DNA of 64,000 nucleotides from NCBI GenBank assembly GCA_954871525.1, contig OX940860.1:55974724-56038723 (forward strand). The letters are read 5' to 3'. Origin of the DNA: Parietaria judaica (Eukaryota > Streptophyta > Magnoliopsida > Rosales > Urticaceae). A model generated the notes under the pieces. The model saw only the letters and a list, made by a program, of their open reading frames with translations. It was not told the origin of the DNA and ran no database searches. The position numbers and the translations under genes were made by a program. Of the stretch, positions 10,096 through 21,245 are shown piece by piece (the first letter of the stretch is position 1; each line of letters starts with the position of its first letter).

Positions 10096-11335
10096 AAACC
10101 AACGGACACATGCCAGTATTGTGATGCCATTTGATGGTATGAAGAGCGTACTCAACGGCAAGCTAGATCAACAAGTCCAAAATTCATGTTGTGTTGTTCT
10201 GAAGGGTGTGTCAAATTACCATTACTCAAACAACCACCTCAAACATTGGCTTATCTATTAGGCAACGAATCGGGGAGAAAAGACGTCTCTTTTCATTAAT
10301 GCAATGTTTGCGTTCACGTCAATGGGGGGACATATAGACTCAACCATATATCGTGGGAGAGGACCATATGTCTATAGAGTTAGTGGACAAAATTATCATC
10401 GAATTGGCTCATTACTACTTGGGGATGGAAGGCAACCACAATTCTCACAACTCTACCACAATTCTCACAACTCTACATATATGATACAGAGAATGAAACT
10501 GCCAACTGAATGAATGCCATGCATAGACAGTTCGAAGATAATGGAGTTGATCCTCAAAGTCATCGAGGAACTTTCAAAGATGTTAGAGGAAAACAATGTG
10601 TTGGTACAATCTTTTCGTATGGCCAGAGATAGGTACCGAGATGCACTAGAAGCTTCTTTTAGTATCTGATTGATCAATACCCGGAATAGAGATGGTCGTC
10701 AATATAATATGCTAGACGCCAATTGAAGTAGCGGGGTTAATAGTTGGTGATTTGAACGAGCATAATTTTGAGCGCGATGTCATAGTTGAACATCGCACCA
10801 CGGGGCTTAAACGGATCACCGAACTACACCCAAGCTTGATGTCCATGACATACCCTCTAATACAACCGAATGGAGAAGATGGTTTTCGGATGAATATAGA
10901 ACTTCAAAACATAGGTACACGATCTGCCAGGAGACAACTATTGACAATGAGACAATTTTATTGTTTTGGACTTCAACAGCGATTATGGGAAGGCCAAACA
11001 TTGCTTAGAGCAGGTAGATTGTTGCAGCAATATACAGTGGACGCGTATATAGCGATCGAAGAAGGTTGTTTCAGATGGATCCGAAATAATCAAAAGCGAT
11101 TGCGCTCTGACTTATTCTATGGCTTATTGGATGTTGTACACAGAGGTGACACAAATGGCAGAACAATTGGGAAGTCCACTATCTTACCTTCATCTACAAA
11201 GTTCGTTGCAATGCACTTGGTTTGTTAGATGATTACAGAGAATGGGCAGATTGCTTGGCTGAAGCTACATATTGGGCATAAGGAAACGAGCTGTGACCTT
11301 ATTGTAGACTCCTCATCGAATTCATCATATCTCTA
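10096..11335 (+). pseudogene. Helitron replicase/helicase pseudogene (Helitron_like_N and linker)
   Basis: Broken + strand frames match the N-terminal part of plant Helitron proteins in order. First is CDA..WYEER (WYEER at 10135-10149), then the Cys-rich KLPLLKQPPQTLAYLL segment. Next come MFAFTSMGGHID and GRGPYVYRVSGQNYHRIGSL (10304-10513). Then follow DVIVEHRTTGLKRITELHPS (10752 on), RQLLTMRQFYCFGLQQRL, LLRAGRLLQQYTVDAYI, RWIRNNQKRLRSDLFYGL and TIGKSTILPSS. Sequence then jumps to a later linker region (ALGLLDDYREWADCLAEATY at 11215-11275). The HUH nuclease (HxH and paired Tyr) and the PIF1 helicase are missing. Stops and frameshifts are numerous, so it is an old, dead copy. Confidence 0.8.
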
Positions 11336-11339
11336 GCCT

Positions 11340-12217
11340 TCTTTCAAAGTTCATGTGTCTCCAAAATGGCTCCTCTTCAAAAAAAGCTATGAAAGAAATT
11401 CAGGCTTTTGACGAATGGATGTTGCAAATACACTCGGGCCATTTCTTGAAGGGTCATGTTCTTGCGTTCCACCACTCCGTTTTGTTCAGGAGTTATTGGG
11501 GCAGAGATTCATTGGAGATTCCATTTGCATTGCACTAGTCAACAAATTTTGAGTTTTCGAACTCCTTTCCATGATCACTCCGAATGCGGACATTTTTTCC
11601 AATGGCATTTCCTTTTGATTTTTGGACTTGGGTACATAAAGTTTTGAAGATCTCAAAGGTTTCACTTTTTTCCTGTAAGAGTTTAACCCACGTAAATCTG
11701 GAAAATTATCAACACATACAAGAATGTACCTTTTACCCCTTAACCCGATGACTGTTGTTGGACCAATAAGGTCAATATGAAGAAGTTCAAGTACTCTGGA
11801 GGTCACAATGGAATTAAAAGCTTTGTGGCTGCTTTTCTTTTGTTTCCCAAGTTGACATGGTCCGCAGATTCCATTGTGGGATTTTTGAAGGGCAGGAAGT
11901 CCGATGACACTTGATTGTGAGAAATATTCAGCAAGTGTCGATCATTTATGTGACCTATATTCTCATGCCATAGATCCCATGTGGAATCTAAAGTTCTGAA
12001 ACAAACATCATTTTTCACAAGAAGATAACAATTGTCTAGAGATATTTCTCCTGGAATGACATGACTTAGATCATCACTGAAGACAAAAATTTAGTACGAG
12101 TGAATAGAACATTATGGCCAGTATCACAAATCTGGCTAATGCTGATCAGGTTTGCCTTCAGATTTTCAACAAGGTGAACACCCTTCATCTTTGGATAGTC
12201 ATTAAACATCAGATCTC
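11340..12217 (-). pseudogene. old Ty1/copia fragment: integrase region
   Basis: Read leftwards, 12018-11803 encodes the GAG-pre-integrase region with the zinc-finger part (TWDLWHENIGHINDRHL…C..C). Positions 11806-11486 encode the start of the integrase core (ELLHIDLIGPTTV, RYILVCVDNFPDL). The remainder to about 11340 continues in shifted frames past the usual PEQNGVVERKN region. Reverse transcriptase and RNase H, expected further left, are absent. The Tat element at 12218 interrupts the frame, and the protease part of the same element resumes at 24949. Confidence 0.75.
12213..12217. repeat. target-site duplication ATCTC, left copy
   Basis: ATCTC directly precedes the LTR start (TGATGATG) and is repeated at 24944-24948 directly after the other LTR. 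This is a perfect 5-bp duplication as made by LTR-retrotransposon integrases. Confidence 0.9.
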
Positions 12218-13203
12218 TGATGATGTGTTTTCACACACCAACAATCGCGTGAATTGTGAATGGGATTTCGATTTGATATTGCTGAATTTTGTGGATTCTG
12301 ACCTCCGCGTCGTCAATACTTTAGACGGTGACAAAAAACAAAGATGAAAAGAATAAGATTAGAACACCGAGGTTTTTTAGAGAGGTTCGTCCCAATGCGG
12401 TAGTTGACTACGTCCTCTGTACGTTTATTGCTTTTTGAAAGGCGATCAACCGAAACCACAAGCCAATTTCTGGTAGATCTAAAGTAAAAGATGAAAAGCT
12501 CTGGAAAATACAAATCTCTTTATTCTCTCAGAGTCAATGCTTGCGTGTGTATGATGGGGTCGTCTTCTTGCTTTTATAGGCTCCTAGTTTCTGCCCGTTG
12601 AGAGTGTACGTTGATGATGGCTTCGAGTTCGGAGCTTGGTTTGCTGTCGAGCTGACACGTAGGCCACGTTCTGAGAGATTTGCGTAGTGGTGGACTTTGA
12701 CTTGTCGTCGTAGGATTTGAATTTAGATCGTGGCGATTTTCCTGGTCGGGCCTTGAGGGTTTGAATTGAGGTGGTTGACTTGGTCTGCCCGTGTTCGGAT
12801 GTTTCGCATGCTTCTGCTCGGATCCCTTTGTCGACAATCTCTGCCCGGGATGAGCTTTTGGGTTCTTCAGGTCGGTTAATTTGTTTGATGTTCGGATTTT
12901 GACAAGTGTTGGTTGTCTTGAAGTAGGATCTTCGAGTTCAGCTCGGGGTTTCTTTCCTCGGAAGGCTTTGCTCGGATTCCTTTTAGGCATTCTCTGCTCG
13001 TGGTGAACTTCTTGCCTCGTGGGTTCTTTGGTTCTGTTCGGACCAGAACATGGTCAAATGTTCATTTGGGCCTCTGGGCTTCGTGGTTTATAAGCCCATT
13101 TTGCATAAATATTCAATTATATTCATGACTTAATTAATTTGAACCATTAATTTAATTAATGATCTCATAATTCCTAATTAAGGAACGAATTTGCACATCA
13201 ACA
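12218..13203 (-). repeat. 3' LTR of the Tat element
   Basis: It begins TGATGATGTG and ends CACATCAACA on the + strand (TG…CA). Its length of 986 bp equals the partner at 23958-24943, with two observed substitutions. On the - strand a TATA-like TATAAAAGC lies near 12572-12580, fitting the LTR promoter. Confidence 0.95.
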
Positions 13204-13216
13204 GATAGCCCCCTAC
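13204..13216 (-). other. polypurine tract
   Basis: On the - strand GTAGGGGGCTATC directly abuts the 3' LTR. This is the expected plus-strand primer of reverse transcription. Confidence 0.75.
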
Positions 13217-14028
13217 TATAAAAAATATGAAATATTATTTATAGTATAAATTTGACAAAATCATGTAAAAATTCGTGATGAAAATTAATTAAATTCACGG
13301 AGTCAGATATTTTGTGACTTTTGCCGCAAAAATAAATTAATTTAGGGACACTAGAATTGTTTTCATGATAATATCTTATTCTCCAAGGGTTGGGGTGCAA
13401 TTTCTTTTAAATTTGAAATGATTTCGAACTTTTTTGGAGGGAGCAGTTACGACACGTGTCGATTTGCTCGAGATTAGAAGAAGAGGATAACCTCTTCGAC
13501 TTCTGCTGACTTGGTCAGCTCATCATTACGCTGACGTGTCATGATCTGGGAATTGATCCCAGTCGTTGGATGGTTTCGGCGCGAGAATCGAGGGAACCCT
13601 AGCCTTGCGATTCGGGTCGAATTTCGATTATAAAAACACTTAAAAAGTGTTTCTTTGCAGAAGTCTAATCAGCCTTAAAAACTCTGCTCGGTTGTGTCGC
13701 TTCAAATTCCAGGTAACTGTTCCTCTTCCTTTTTAAGTCTCTCCCTCTTCTTTTTTACTTTCGCATTCGTGACGAGAGAGAAGCTTTTTTCTCCGCCATT
13801 GTTGTTCTGCACCCTCGAGCAATATTGTCCTAGGGTCTCCAGGTTTTTCTTCTTTTCCTGTATTTCCTTTCCTGGGTTCTAGGATTCGTTGTTATTTTTC
13901 GACCGGGACTAGGTGTTTTTTTGGGTTTGAGATTGTGTGGTGATTTGGGTTTGACTTTTTCTGGGTTTCTGGGTATATGCGTTCAAGCCCCCCCCCCCCC
14001 CCCCCCCTTTTTTTTTTTTTGCGAAAAA
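13217..14028. other. presumed promoter/leader of the antisense gene
   Basis: The 5' half is AT-rich and the 3' half pyrimidine-rich. A C20-T13 homopolymer run at 13988-14020 lies just before the ATG at 14029. A candidate TATA sequence (TTATAAAAACAC) occurs at 13629-13640 on the + strand. This is inferred from position; no transcript evidence exists here. Confidence 0.35.
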
Positions 14029-16967
14029 ATGGCTGATGGCAAGAACAGTAAGGCTAAGGGTTCGGTTTTGGTTTCGGAATTCCTTCAGACTGATTCTCCT
14101 AGGTCTAGGCTGAGGGAAGTTGATATTCCTCGACTCAGGTCGGAGTATGGTATTCCAGAGTCTGTCCCTCTTCGGGTTCCAGATTCTGATGAATTTACGG
14201 ACTCGATCAAAGATGATTGGGTTTGCATTTATGAGAGGTATTTTCAGGATTGTGGGTTGAGATTTCCGATTCCTAAGCCTATTCTTAGGTACGTGAACCA
14301 GTTAGATATCTCTTTGGCTCAGTTGAGTCCGAATTCCTATAGGATTTTGCATGCTTATCTGGTTAGATGTAGGGAGGAAAGTTGTAATTTCTCGCTGTTC
14401 GACATGCTTGAAGTTTTTTCGGTCAAGAAAAATTCTAGGGCTGAGGGTAGGTTTTACATTTCGGTCAAAGGTCATAAGGGTGATTTTATTAGAGGCATCC
14501 CGAACAAGGATGATGGATGGCAGGACAGATATTTCTTTTTTAAGCCTTGCTCGGGGTCCTTTGGTACTTGGGATTCCTATGTGAATAAATGGGCTCATAG
14601 TATTGGTAATCTTCTTCTGTCTTTTGCTCGGGTTTAAATCTTGTTCGCTTCCTTTTTCTGATATTTGCTCGTTGTGTTTTTCAGATCGGAAAGGAAAGAA
14701 GACAAGGTCGAAGCCTCTTGGGGAGGAGTGGATTGCTAAGAACGAGGTTCTGTTCCCTGAAGGTGGTATTGAGTGGAAGGCTCTTACCGAGGAGAGATTT
14801 ATTGCTTCTGGGGTTTGGCATCCTGGGCCCAGTTGCACCTTTGTTGAATACGATCAAGGCTCAAGCAGTTCCGAGGAAGAAGGTAGATTTCTAAACTGCT
14901 TATTATTTTCTGAATATTTACTAATAGGTTCTGCTCGTCAGATATGACTGGCGAGCTCAACTACCGAGAATTGAGGGCTCAGCGAGCGGCTGCCAAGGTT
15001 GCTGTGTCCGGAAAGGGGAAGGAGAAAACCACTCAGGTGGTCGGAAAGGTTCCTGAGCCAAAGTGGTCCCGGGAAAAGGGAAAGAGAAAGTCATTCATGT
15101 GACCGAGAAGGTTTCTGCTCGGCCCGAGGTGGCCAAAGGAGTGAAGAAAATCTCCGAGAAAGCTCGGGGGGTTCCTAAGGAGGGGGAGACCCAGGGGTTG
15201 GTTCCTACTCTGCCCGCAGGGGAAACCGGGGCAACTCTTAGCCCGAAGGTTGCGTCGGAGCAAGTCCTGGAGGGGACTGTTCTTTCGGCAGCAGAACAAG
15301 AAGCCGCCCGAGCTGTCGCAGAGAGGGAGTTCATCGAGATTTCTGACGAAGAGCCGATTCTGGAGCCGACCAAAGTTTCTGAATCCCTGCCCGATCTTGG
15401 GCTCGCACCGGCCGAGGTCGCAAGCCCGCAGAGCCAAGGTAAACGAGTTCGCTCTGCTGAGGAGGATGTGGCTCGTAAAAAGTCGAAGGGAGATGATCTT
15501 CGAGGTGAAACTACGACCAAAACTTTTTCCGAGGTGCTTCAATCTAGCAGCGCCAAACCTCCACCTCAAGGTTCGGGGAAGAGAGTTGTTCACAAGAAGA
15601 CGGCTGGTCACGACCGGGTCTTGCTCGGGAACATCTCTTATCGGCGCACGGAGAGAGTTGGTCGCGAGATTCAGCCCGCCCGACCAGAGAGTTCAGACCT
15701 TCACCCTCAGGTTAAGAGGGTCGCCAAGGTCGCCTGGTACGGCGAGAAGGGTCTTCACGAGGCTCCCAAGGTAGCTGGGAACTTGATGAAGCAACTGACG
15801 AGCGGGGGAATTTCTCCCGTGAGGGATAAAGATGTTTCTCAGCCTCGGGCATACAATGCTTTCGCTGCTATGCATGCCAAGGTAAATGAGGTACTTATAT
15901 CACGCTTTTCCTTCTGTTGCGCGCGCCTTTTTCTATATATTTTCTATTTTTGTTGGCAGCTCGGAGCATATGCCAACGAGATGGTTCTCAGATATGAGGA
16001 CGCGCTCAGAGAGCTTAAGGAGAGGCTGTCCGTGGGCGAAGGGGATGGGATCAAGGCTGATCTGGCCGAGAAAGAAAAAGAGCTAGCCCGGGTGAATGCC
16101 GAGCTAGAAAAGAGTTCCGGGCAGCTGGCGCTGAGGAGCAAAGAGATCCTCGAATTGAAGCGCTTGGTCGGAGTGAGGGACCAGAAGATTAAAGCCTTGG
16201 AGATTACCGAAGTAGACCTTCGGGAGAAGCTGGTCAATGCTTCCGCTATGGTCTCCGAGACCCAGACGGCCGAGAAGACGGCTCTTACACTGCTCGCCAC
16301 CTCTAATGCTGCGTTGGGCCGAGCTAGGAACAGCATGAGGGAACTTCGCGAAGAGATGATCGCATTGAAAGTTGATCATTCTTACATCCAGGACAAGCTG
16401 ACCGCGGCTCGGGCAGAGGCGGCTGCTGAGAAGGAGGCCACCAAGGCTGCTCGGCACAAGTATCGCAAGCGCGTGCAGCAAAGAGACGCGGTGATTGCTC
16501 ACCACGAGAAAATTGCGCACGATACCAAGATCCTTCATTAGGTTGAGGGCAACGTGGCTATCATTGGTGAGATACTCGAGGGTAAACTCACCGACTTTTC
16601 GGGCGAACTGGAAATTCTCACGGAGGATAAGTCTACGTATGAAGACCTCCTGGCCGGGCAACCGGCACCCGTGGTGGACTCTCCAGCTCTCTCTCCCGAG
16701 TTCGACCTGACCGAGGGTGCTGGTCTTGCAGATCCCGAGCCGAGCTTAAACGCAGCGATCCTCCCGGAAGAGAATGCCTCTACTGTTCCGACCTTGAGTG
16801 GGCCAACCCAAATCGAGCTTGAGGTTACCCCTTCTGTAGGCGACCCCATTCCGACCGAGCTAAATCCATCCGAGCCGAGTGTACATCTCCCGACCCCGAA
16901 GAGCGCGACCGAGCTGAAACCGACCGAGCCGACCCAGCAAGTGGAGACCTCTTCCGACGCTGCCTAG
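14029..16967 (+). pseudogene. antisense accessory gene of the Tat element (putative gypsy-type transposase family, PF04195-like)
   Basis: The gene lies opposite to gag-pol, between integrase and the 3' LTR. Exons can be joined in phase: 14029-14605, 14685-14882, from 14942, with a 78-bp in-frame intron at 15882-15959. Exon 1 carries the domain found in plant 'putative gypsy-type transposon' proteins (CGLRFPIPKPILRYVNQL…LAQLSPNSYRILHAYL). Later exons are Glu/Lys/Pro-rich, and about 15960-16540 is heptad-like and probably coiled coil. The C-terminus is rich in Pro/Thr/Glu. The reading frame is broken twice: a one-base change near 15060 shifts it, and TAG at 16539-16541 interrupts an otherwise continuous frame. 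Its function in Tat elements is unknown; 'transposase' is only a family name. Confidence 0.75.
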
Positions 16968-17545
16968 AGAAGGCGGCCATCTCTGAGCTTGTTGCTCCTT
17001 TTTCCCTTTTATTTTTGAATATTGAACATCGTTTCTGCCCGGGGTTAGGGCCTTATTTCGGGCAGGTTATGGGACCTGAACCCCTTTTTTTCTTTGTAAC
17101 TCTTTCGTTATTTTGCAAGTACTCTGCCCGTGGCTAGGGCCTTTTATAATAATTTGGTCTTTTTTGTGAAAATTGTCCTGGAAAATAAGTTGCTATATAT
17201 ATATATTTATTTTATTTTTTAAATACATAGCTGTCTTTTGTAAACGTTGTGAATAATATTCCGATGCTTCTACTTTATGAAGCTTTTGATCGGAGTATTC
17301 GATCAGGATATTTTTGTCAATTTTCAGATCGGATATTCCGATTCTATTACACGTGTTAGGAAAAAAGAGGTTTGATACGATCTAGCTTATACGAGCTCAA
17401 GAATAGCTAATAATGGAATAGGATTCGTAGTACCTTGGGGAGTAGATGCTTGTTTGTTCGGTACCATTCTTCGAGCAGTTCTGTAGTAAGTTTCCGAGGC
17501 CGAGCTAGGCGCGGGGGTCTTTAAAGATAAGATTTGATAGGGTTA
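16968..17545. other. non-coding element interior
   Basis: AT-rich sequence downstream of the antisense gene, with T-rich tracts and a short (TA)n run at 17194-17205. It contains repeated GATCGGATATTCCGAT-like words (17275-17345). No domain is seen. Confidence 0.5.
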
Positions 17546-17748
17546 GGTACCCTGGTAAGTATGTTACTTGCAAAGATGGGGTATGGTACCCGGGCAAGTA
17601 TGTTACTTGCAAAAAAAGGGTCTGGTACCCGGGCAAGTATGTTACTCGCAAAGAAAGGGTCTGGTACCCGGGAAAGTATGTTACTCGCAAAGAAAGGGTC
17701 TGGTACCCGGGCAAGTATGTTACTTGCAAAGAAGGGTCTGGTACCCGT
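17546..17748. repeat. 39-bp minisatellite, about five copies
   Basis: Five units of 38-39 bp each begin GGTACCCGGGCAAG and contain GCAAGTATGTTACTTGC, a perfect 7-bp inverted repeat around a 3-base loop. The first (17546) and last units are slightly diverged. A unit of 39 keeps frames open on both strands. Confidence 0.85.
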
Positions 17749-18087
17749 TTGGATGCCAGGACCTGTTGTTCTGGACTTGAATGGTTTCTATCAATCTAAT
17801 AGCTCATGTAGATTTTGCTATGATTTACTTAATAATGAGTTCAAAAATGAAATGAATTCTTTTTTTAGAGTGGGATCACTTACTTGTGTTGGGATAGTGC
17901 TCGGGAGTTCTTTTGAAGTCGAAATTCTTCCTTAGGTTTGATACCCTTATCTCGGGAGGCAGGGGCATGCAGGGTCGTTGGGTTTTTTGGGGCTGCGTTC
18001 GGTCGTCTTTTGGCCGAACTGCCTACGTACCCCACTCTCTGGGGATCAAGCCATTACGTAGTTCATGGGAGGTCAATCTCTGACCTT
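17749..18087. other. spacer between minisatellite and integrase end
   Basis: It includes the Tat-type motif block CTGCCTACGTACC … TTACGTAGTTC (18019-18065), which is shared with family A at 3757-3812. No coding signal is seen. Confidence 0.5.
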
Positions 18088-20069
18088 TTATGCGTAGTAC
18101 TTTTTGAGGTGCATTGCATTCCAGCTCTGAAGGATTCTCGATCCATCCGGGGTCGCCAGTTTGTATACACCGGGTTTTACTACTTCGGTAACGATATAAG
18201 GTCCTTCCCAGTTAGTCCCCAACTTGCCAGCGTTGGGCTCGGCTGTGTTTTGGAAGACCCGTCTGAGGACCATTTCCCCGGAGGTGAATCTGCGATGCTT
18301 AACTTTAGAATTATAGTACTTGGCTACCGAGTTTTGGTAGTTAGTAATTCGAATTAGGGCTTGTTCGCGTCGTTCATCTGCGTGGTCAAGTTGGTCTAAT
18401 CTCATTTCGTCGTTAGTTTCTGCGTTGTCGGGAGCATACTCCCTTCTGAGACTGGGGGCCTCGATCTCGGCTGGTATGACTGCTTCAGTGCCATATACCA
18501 TCGAAAAAGGGGTTTCTCCCGTGGCTCTCCGCGGGGTGGTCCTGTATGACCACAAAACGCCTATGAGCTCATCGGCCCATCGACCCTTTTTGGTGTCAAG
18601 TCTTTTCTTGATACCATCCACAATGGTCCGGTTAGAGACTTCCGCCTGATCGTTTCCTTGTGAATATCTGGGGGTGGATGTGTTTAGGGAAATCTTCCAG
18701 TTATAGCAGAAGTTCTGGAACCTGTTTGACACGAACTGGGGTCCGTTGTCGGCAATGATTTCCTTGGGCAATCCGAAGCGACTTATGATGTTCTTCCACA
18801 CATAGTGTTCCACATCTGAGTCTTTGATGCGTAGGATTCGGCTTCCACCCATTTCGAGAAATAATCCGTCACAACTAGTAAGAACCTTTTCCCAGCTGGT
18901 GCCAAGGGGAAAGGTCCTACTATATCCATGGACCATTTCATGAATGGGTAGGGTACCGAGACTGACGACAACTTCTCTGCCGGACATTGTATGGACGGCG
19001 AATGGCGCTGACATTTGTCGCATCGTTTGGCGTGATTTTCTGCATCGGCCAGCATGGTTGGCCAAAAGAAACCTTGCCGTTTCGCTTTGTTAGAAAGCGA
19101 TCTTCCGCCAGAGTGGTTTCCGCATTCTCCGTCGTGGATCTCCTGCAATACGATTTTAGCTTCGGTCTTTCCTAAGCACCTTAGGTAGGGTCCGGAGTAG
19201 CTTCGTTTGTATAATTTTCCGTCTATCAGGCAGAACCTAGCACTTTGAATGCGGAGTTTCCGGGCCTTCTGCTTATCCTGGGGTTTTTCTCCCGTCAGGA
19301 TATAGTTCAGGATGGGAGTTCTCCAGTCTTCCGCACCTGTTCGGATATTGTGGATGTGTAGACTTACACTAGGCTCGTCTATCACTTCCACAGGAATTAT
19401 CCTTTTTGCCTCGGGGTCTGAAGTGGATGCTAGTCCGGCTAGAGCGTCTGCCGAAGAATTTTCACTTCGTGGTATCTGAATCACCTCAACTTTGTCAAAT
19501 TGAGAGATCATGTCCTTGACCACCGCGAGGTATTTTTCCATGCGATCGTCCCTAGTGGTATATTCGCCACTAATTTGGCTGGTGACCAGTTTAGAATCCG
19601 AATGGGCTCTAATTTTTCTGGCTCCAACTACTTTGGCCAGGTTTAACCCTGCTATCAGTGCCTCATATTCTGTCTCGTTGTTTGTGGCATGGAATCTTAG
19701 CCGGAATGACTGTTCCAAAACCTCTCCGGTTGGGGAAATCAAGTGTATTCCTATTCCGGATCCGCCCTTATTTGATGCCCCGTCCACCTCGAGACGCCAT
19801 TCTTCGTTCCTTTTCTTCCCCGTAGGATCATCCGTGGGGAGTTCGATAAGGAAGTCAGCTAGCACCTGGGACTTGGCGCACGTTCGAATTTTATATTCGA
19901 TGTCGAATTCGCTTAGTTCGACGGCCCACTTGGTCAGCCGTCCCGACTGATTTGGGCTATGGAGGATTACCCTTAAGGGTTGAGTTGTCATTACCAAGAT
20001 GGTATGAGACTGGAAATAGGGCCGGAGCTTTCGCGCTGAGGTTATCATAGCCAAAGCTAACTTTTCCAT
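18088..20069 (-). pseudogene. archaeal-type RNase H and integrase (pol C-terminus)
   Basis: From 20069 leftwards the frame first ends the retroviral RNase H. It then encodes the extra RNase H (GGSGIGIHLISP, NNETEYEALIAGLNLAK, AHSDSKLVTSQISGEYTTR, IPRSENSSADALAGLAS). The integrase follows: an HHCC zinc finger (IHDGECGNHSGG … RCDKCQRHSP), then the catalytic core with Asp in WSMDIVGPF, Asp in IADNGPQF and Glu in NDQAEVSN. The C-terminus ends LKKYYA at 18088. All three catalytic acids are present. A frameshift near 18835 separates the frame ending at 18783 from that of 18088-19065. Integrase would insert element DNA into the genome, but this copy cannot make it as one chain. Confidence 0.9.
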
Positions 20070-21245
20070 GGCGGGATATCTTGTTTCTGCGTCCTCCAGC
20101 GATTTGCTAACGTAGAAAATTGGCCTTTGTTCGCCCCTATCTTCCCGAACGATTACGCCGCTGACGGCCGAGAGGGATACTGCCAGGTATAATAGTAGGG
20201 ATTCTCCCGTAATCGGTCAGGACAGTATCGGTGGCGTTGATAGGTACCTTTTTAGGTCTTGGAATGCTTTTTCGCACTCTTCGGTCCATTCGAACTTTTT
20301 GTTGCCCCTCAGGATCTTGTAGAAAGGTAAGCATTTGTCCGTAGACCTTAAGATGAACCGATTAAGAGCCGCTATCCTTCCTGTCAATCTCTGTGTTTCT
20401 CGAACAGTCCTTGGGGAGGGCATGTTCAGGAGAGCTTTGATTTGATCCGGGTTGGCCTCTATTCCTCGTTGGGTCACCAGGTAACCGAGGAATTTTCCGG
20501 ACGTTACTCCGAAAGTGCACTTAGCGGGGTTGAGCTTCATTTGGTACTTTCGAAGTATCGCGAAGCACTCTTCCAGGTGAGACACGTGGTCCGTGGCCTT
20601 AGTGGATTTTACAAGCATATCATCGATATAGACTTCCATTGTTTTTCCGAGTTGTTCGGCAAACATTTGGTTGACTAAACGTTGATAGGTTGCCCCCGCA
20701 TTCTTGAGTCCAAAGGGCATTACCTTATAGCAGTAAATTCCTCGGTCTGTTATGAATGCGGTCTTTTCTTTGTCCTCGGGGTGCATCAGGATCTGATTAT
20801 ACCCGGAGAAAGTGTCCATGAAGGACAGAAGTTCATGTCCGCAAGTCGCTTCTACTAAGCGGTCGATGTGAGGCATAGGGAAGCTATCTTTGGGGCATGC
20901 TTTGTTCAGGTCGGTGAAGTCGATGCAGACTCTTGCCTTCCCGTTCTTTTTCTTAACTACCACTGTGTTGGCTAACCAATCCAGGTATTTTACTTCCCTG
21001 ATGGAGCCGGTTTTTAGTAGTTTCTCGACCTCATCGTTTACCGCCTGGGCCCGGTCAGGTCCCAATTTTCTTCTCTTTTGCTTTACCGGCTTATGGCTCG
21101 GGTCCACGTTGAGGTGATGGGCGGTTATGCTCGGATTGATTCCCGACATGTCTTCGTGGGACCACGCGAAACAATCGTGGTTCCTTGAGAGGAATTTGAT
21201 TAGCTTTTTTCTGACGTCATTGTCCAAGTTGACCCCAATTCCCAC
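20070..21245 (-). pseudogene. reverse transcriptase and RNase H (pol)
   Basis: The - strand frame carries all RT blocks: LKTGSIREVKY, GKARVCIDFTDLNKACPKD, DTFSGYNQI, TAFITDRGIYCYKVMPFGLK NAGATYQ (split here), catalytic VYIDDMLVKS, KCTFGV..GKFLGYLVT, and the connection domain LRGNKKFEWTEECEKAF. TGA at 20217-20219 then interrupts the frame before the RNase H start (LLLYLAVSLSAVSGVIV, then QRPIFYVSKSL), which continues in the same frame into the next feature. The YIDD box is intact. The enzyme would copy element RNA into DNA in virus-like particles. Confidence 0.9.

Noticed and set aside
12218..13203. 138-codon frame in the Tat LTR considered as a gene
   Set aside because: Present identically in both LTRs and absent of known domains. 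LTR sequence.
17505..17935. Frames through GGTACCCGGGCAAG repeats
   Set aside because: Created by the 39-bp tandem unit on both strands.
18425..20678. + strand frames opposite to pol
   Set aside because: Shadows of the conserved - strand integrase and RT reading frames.
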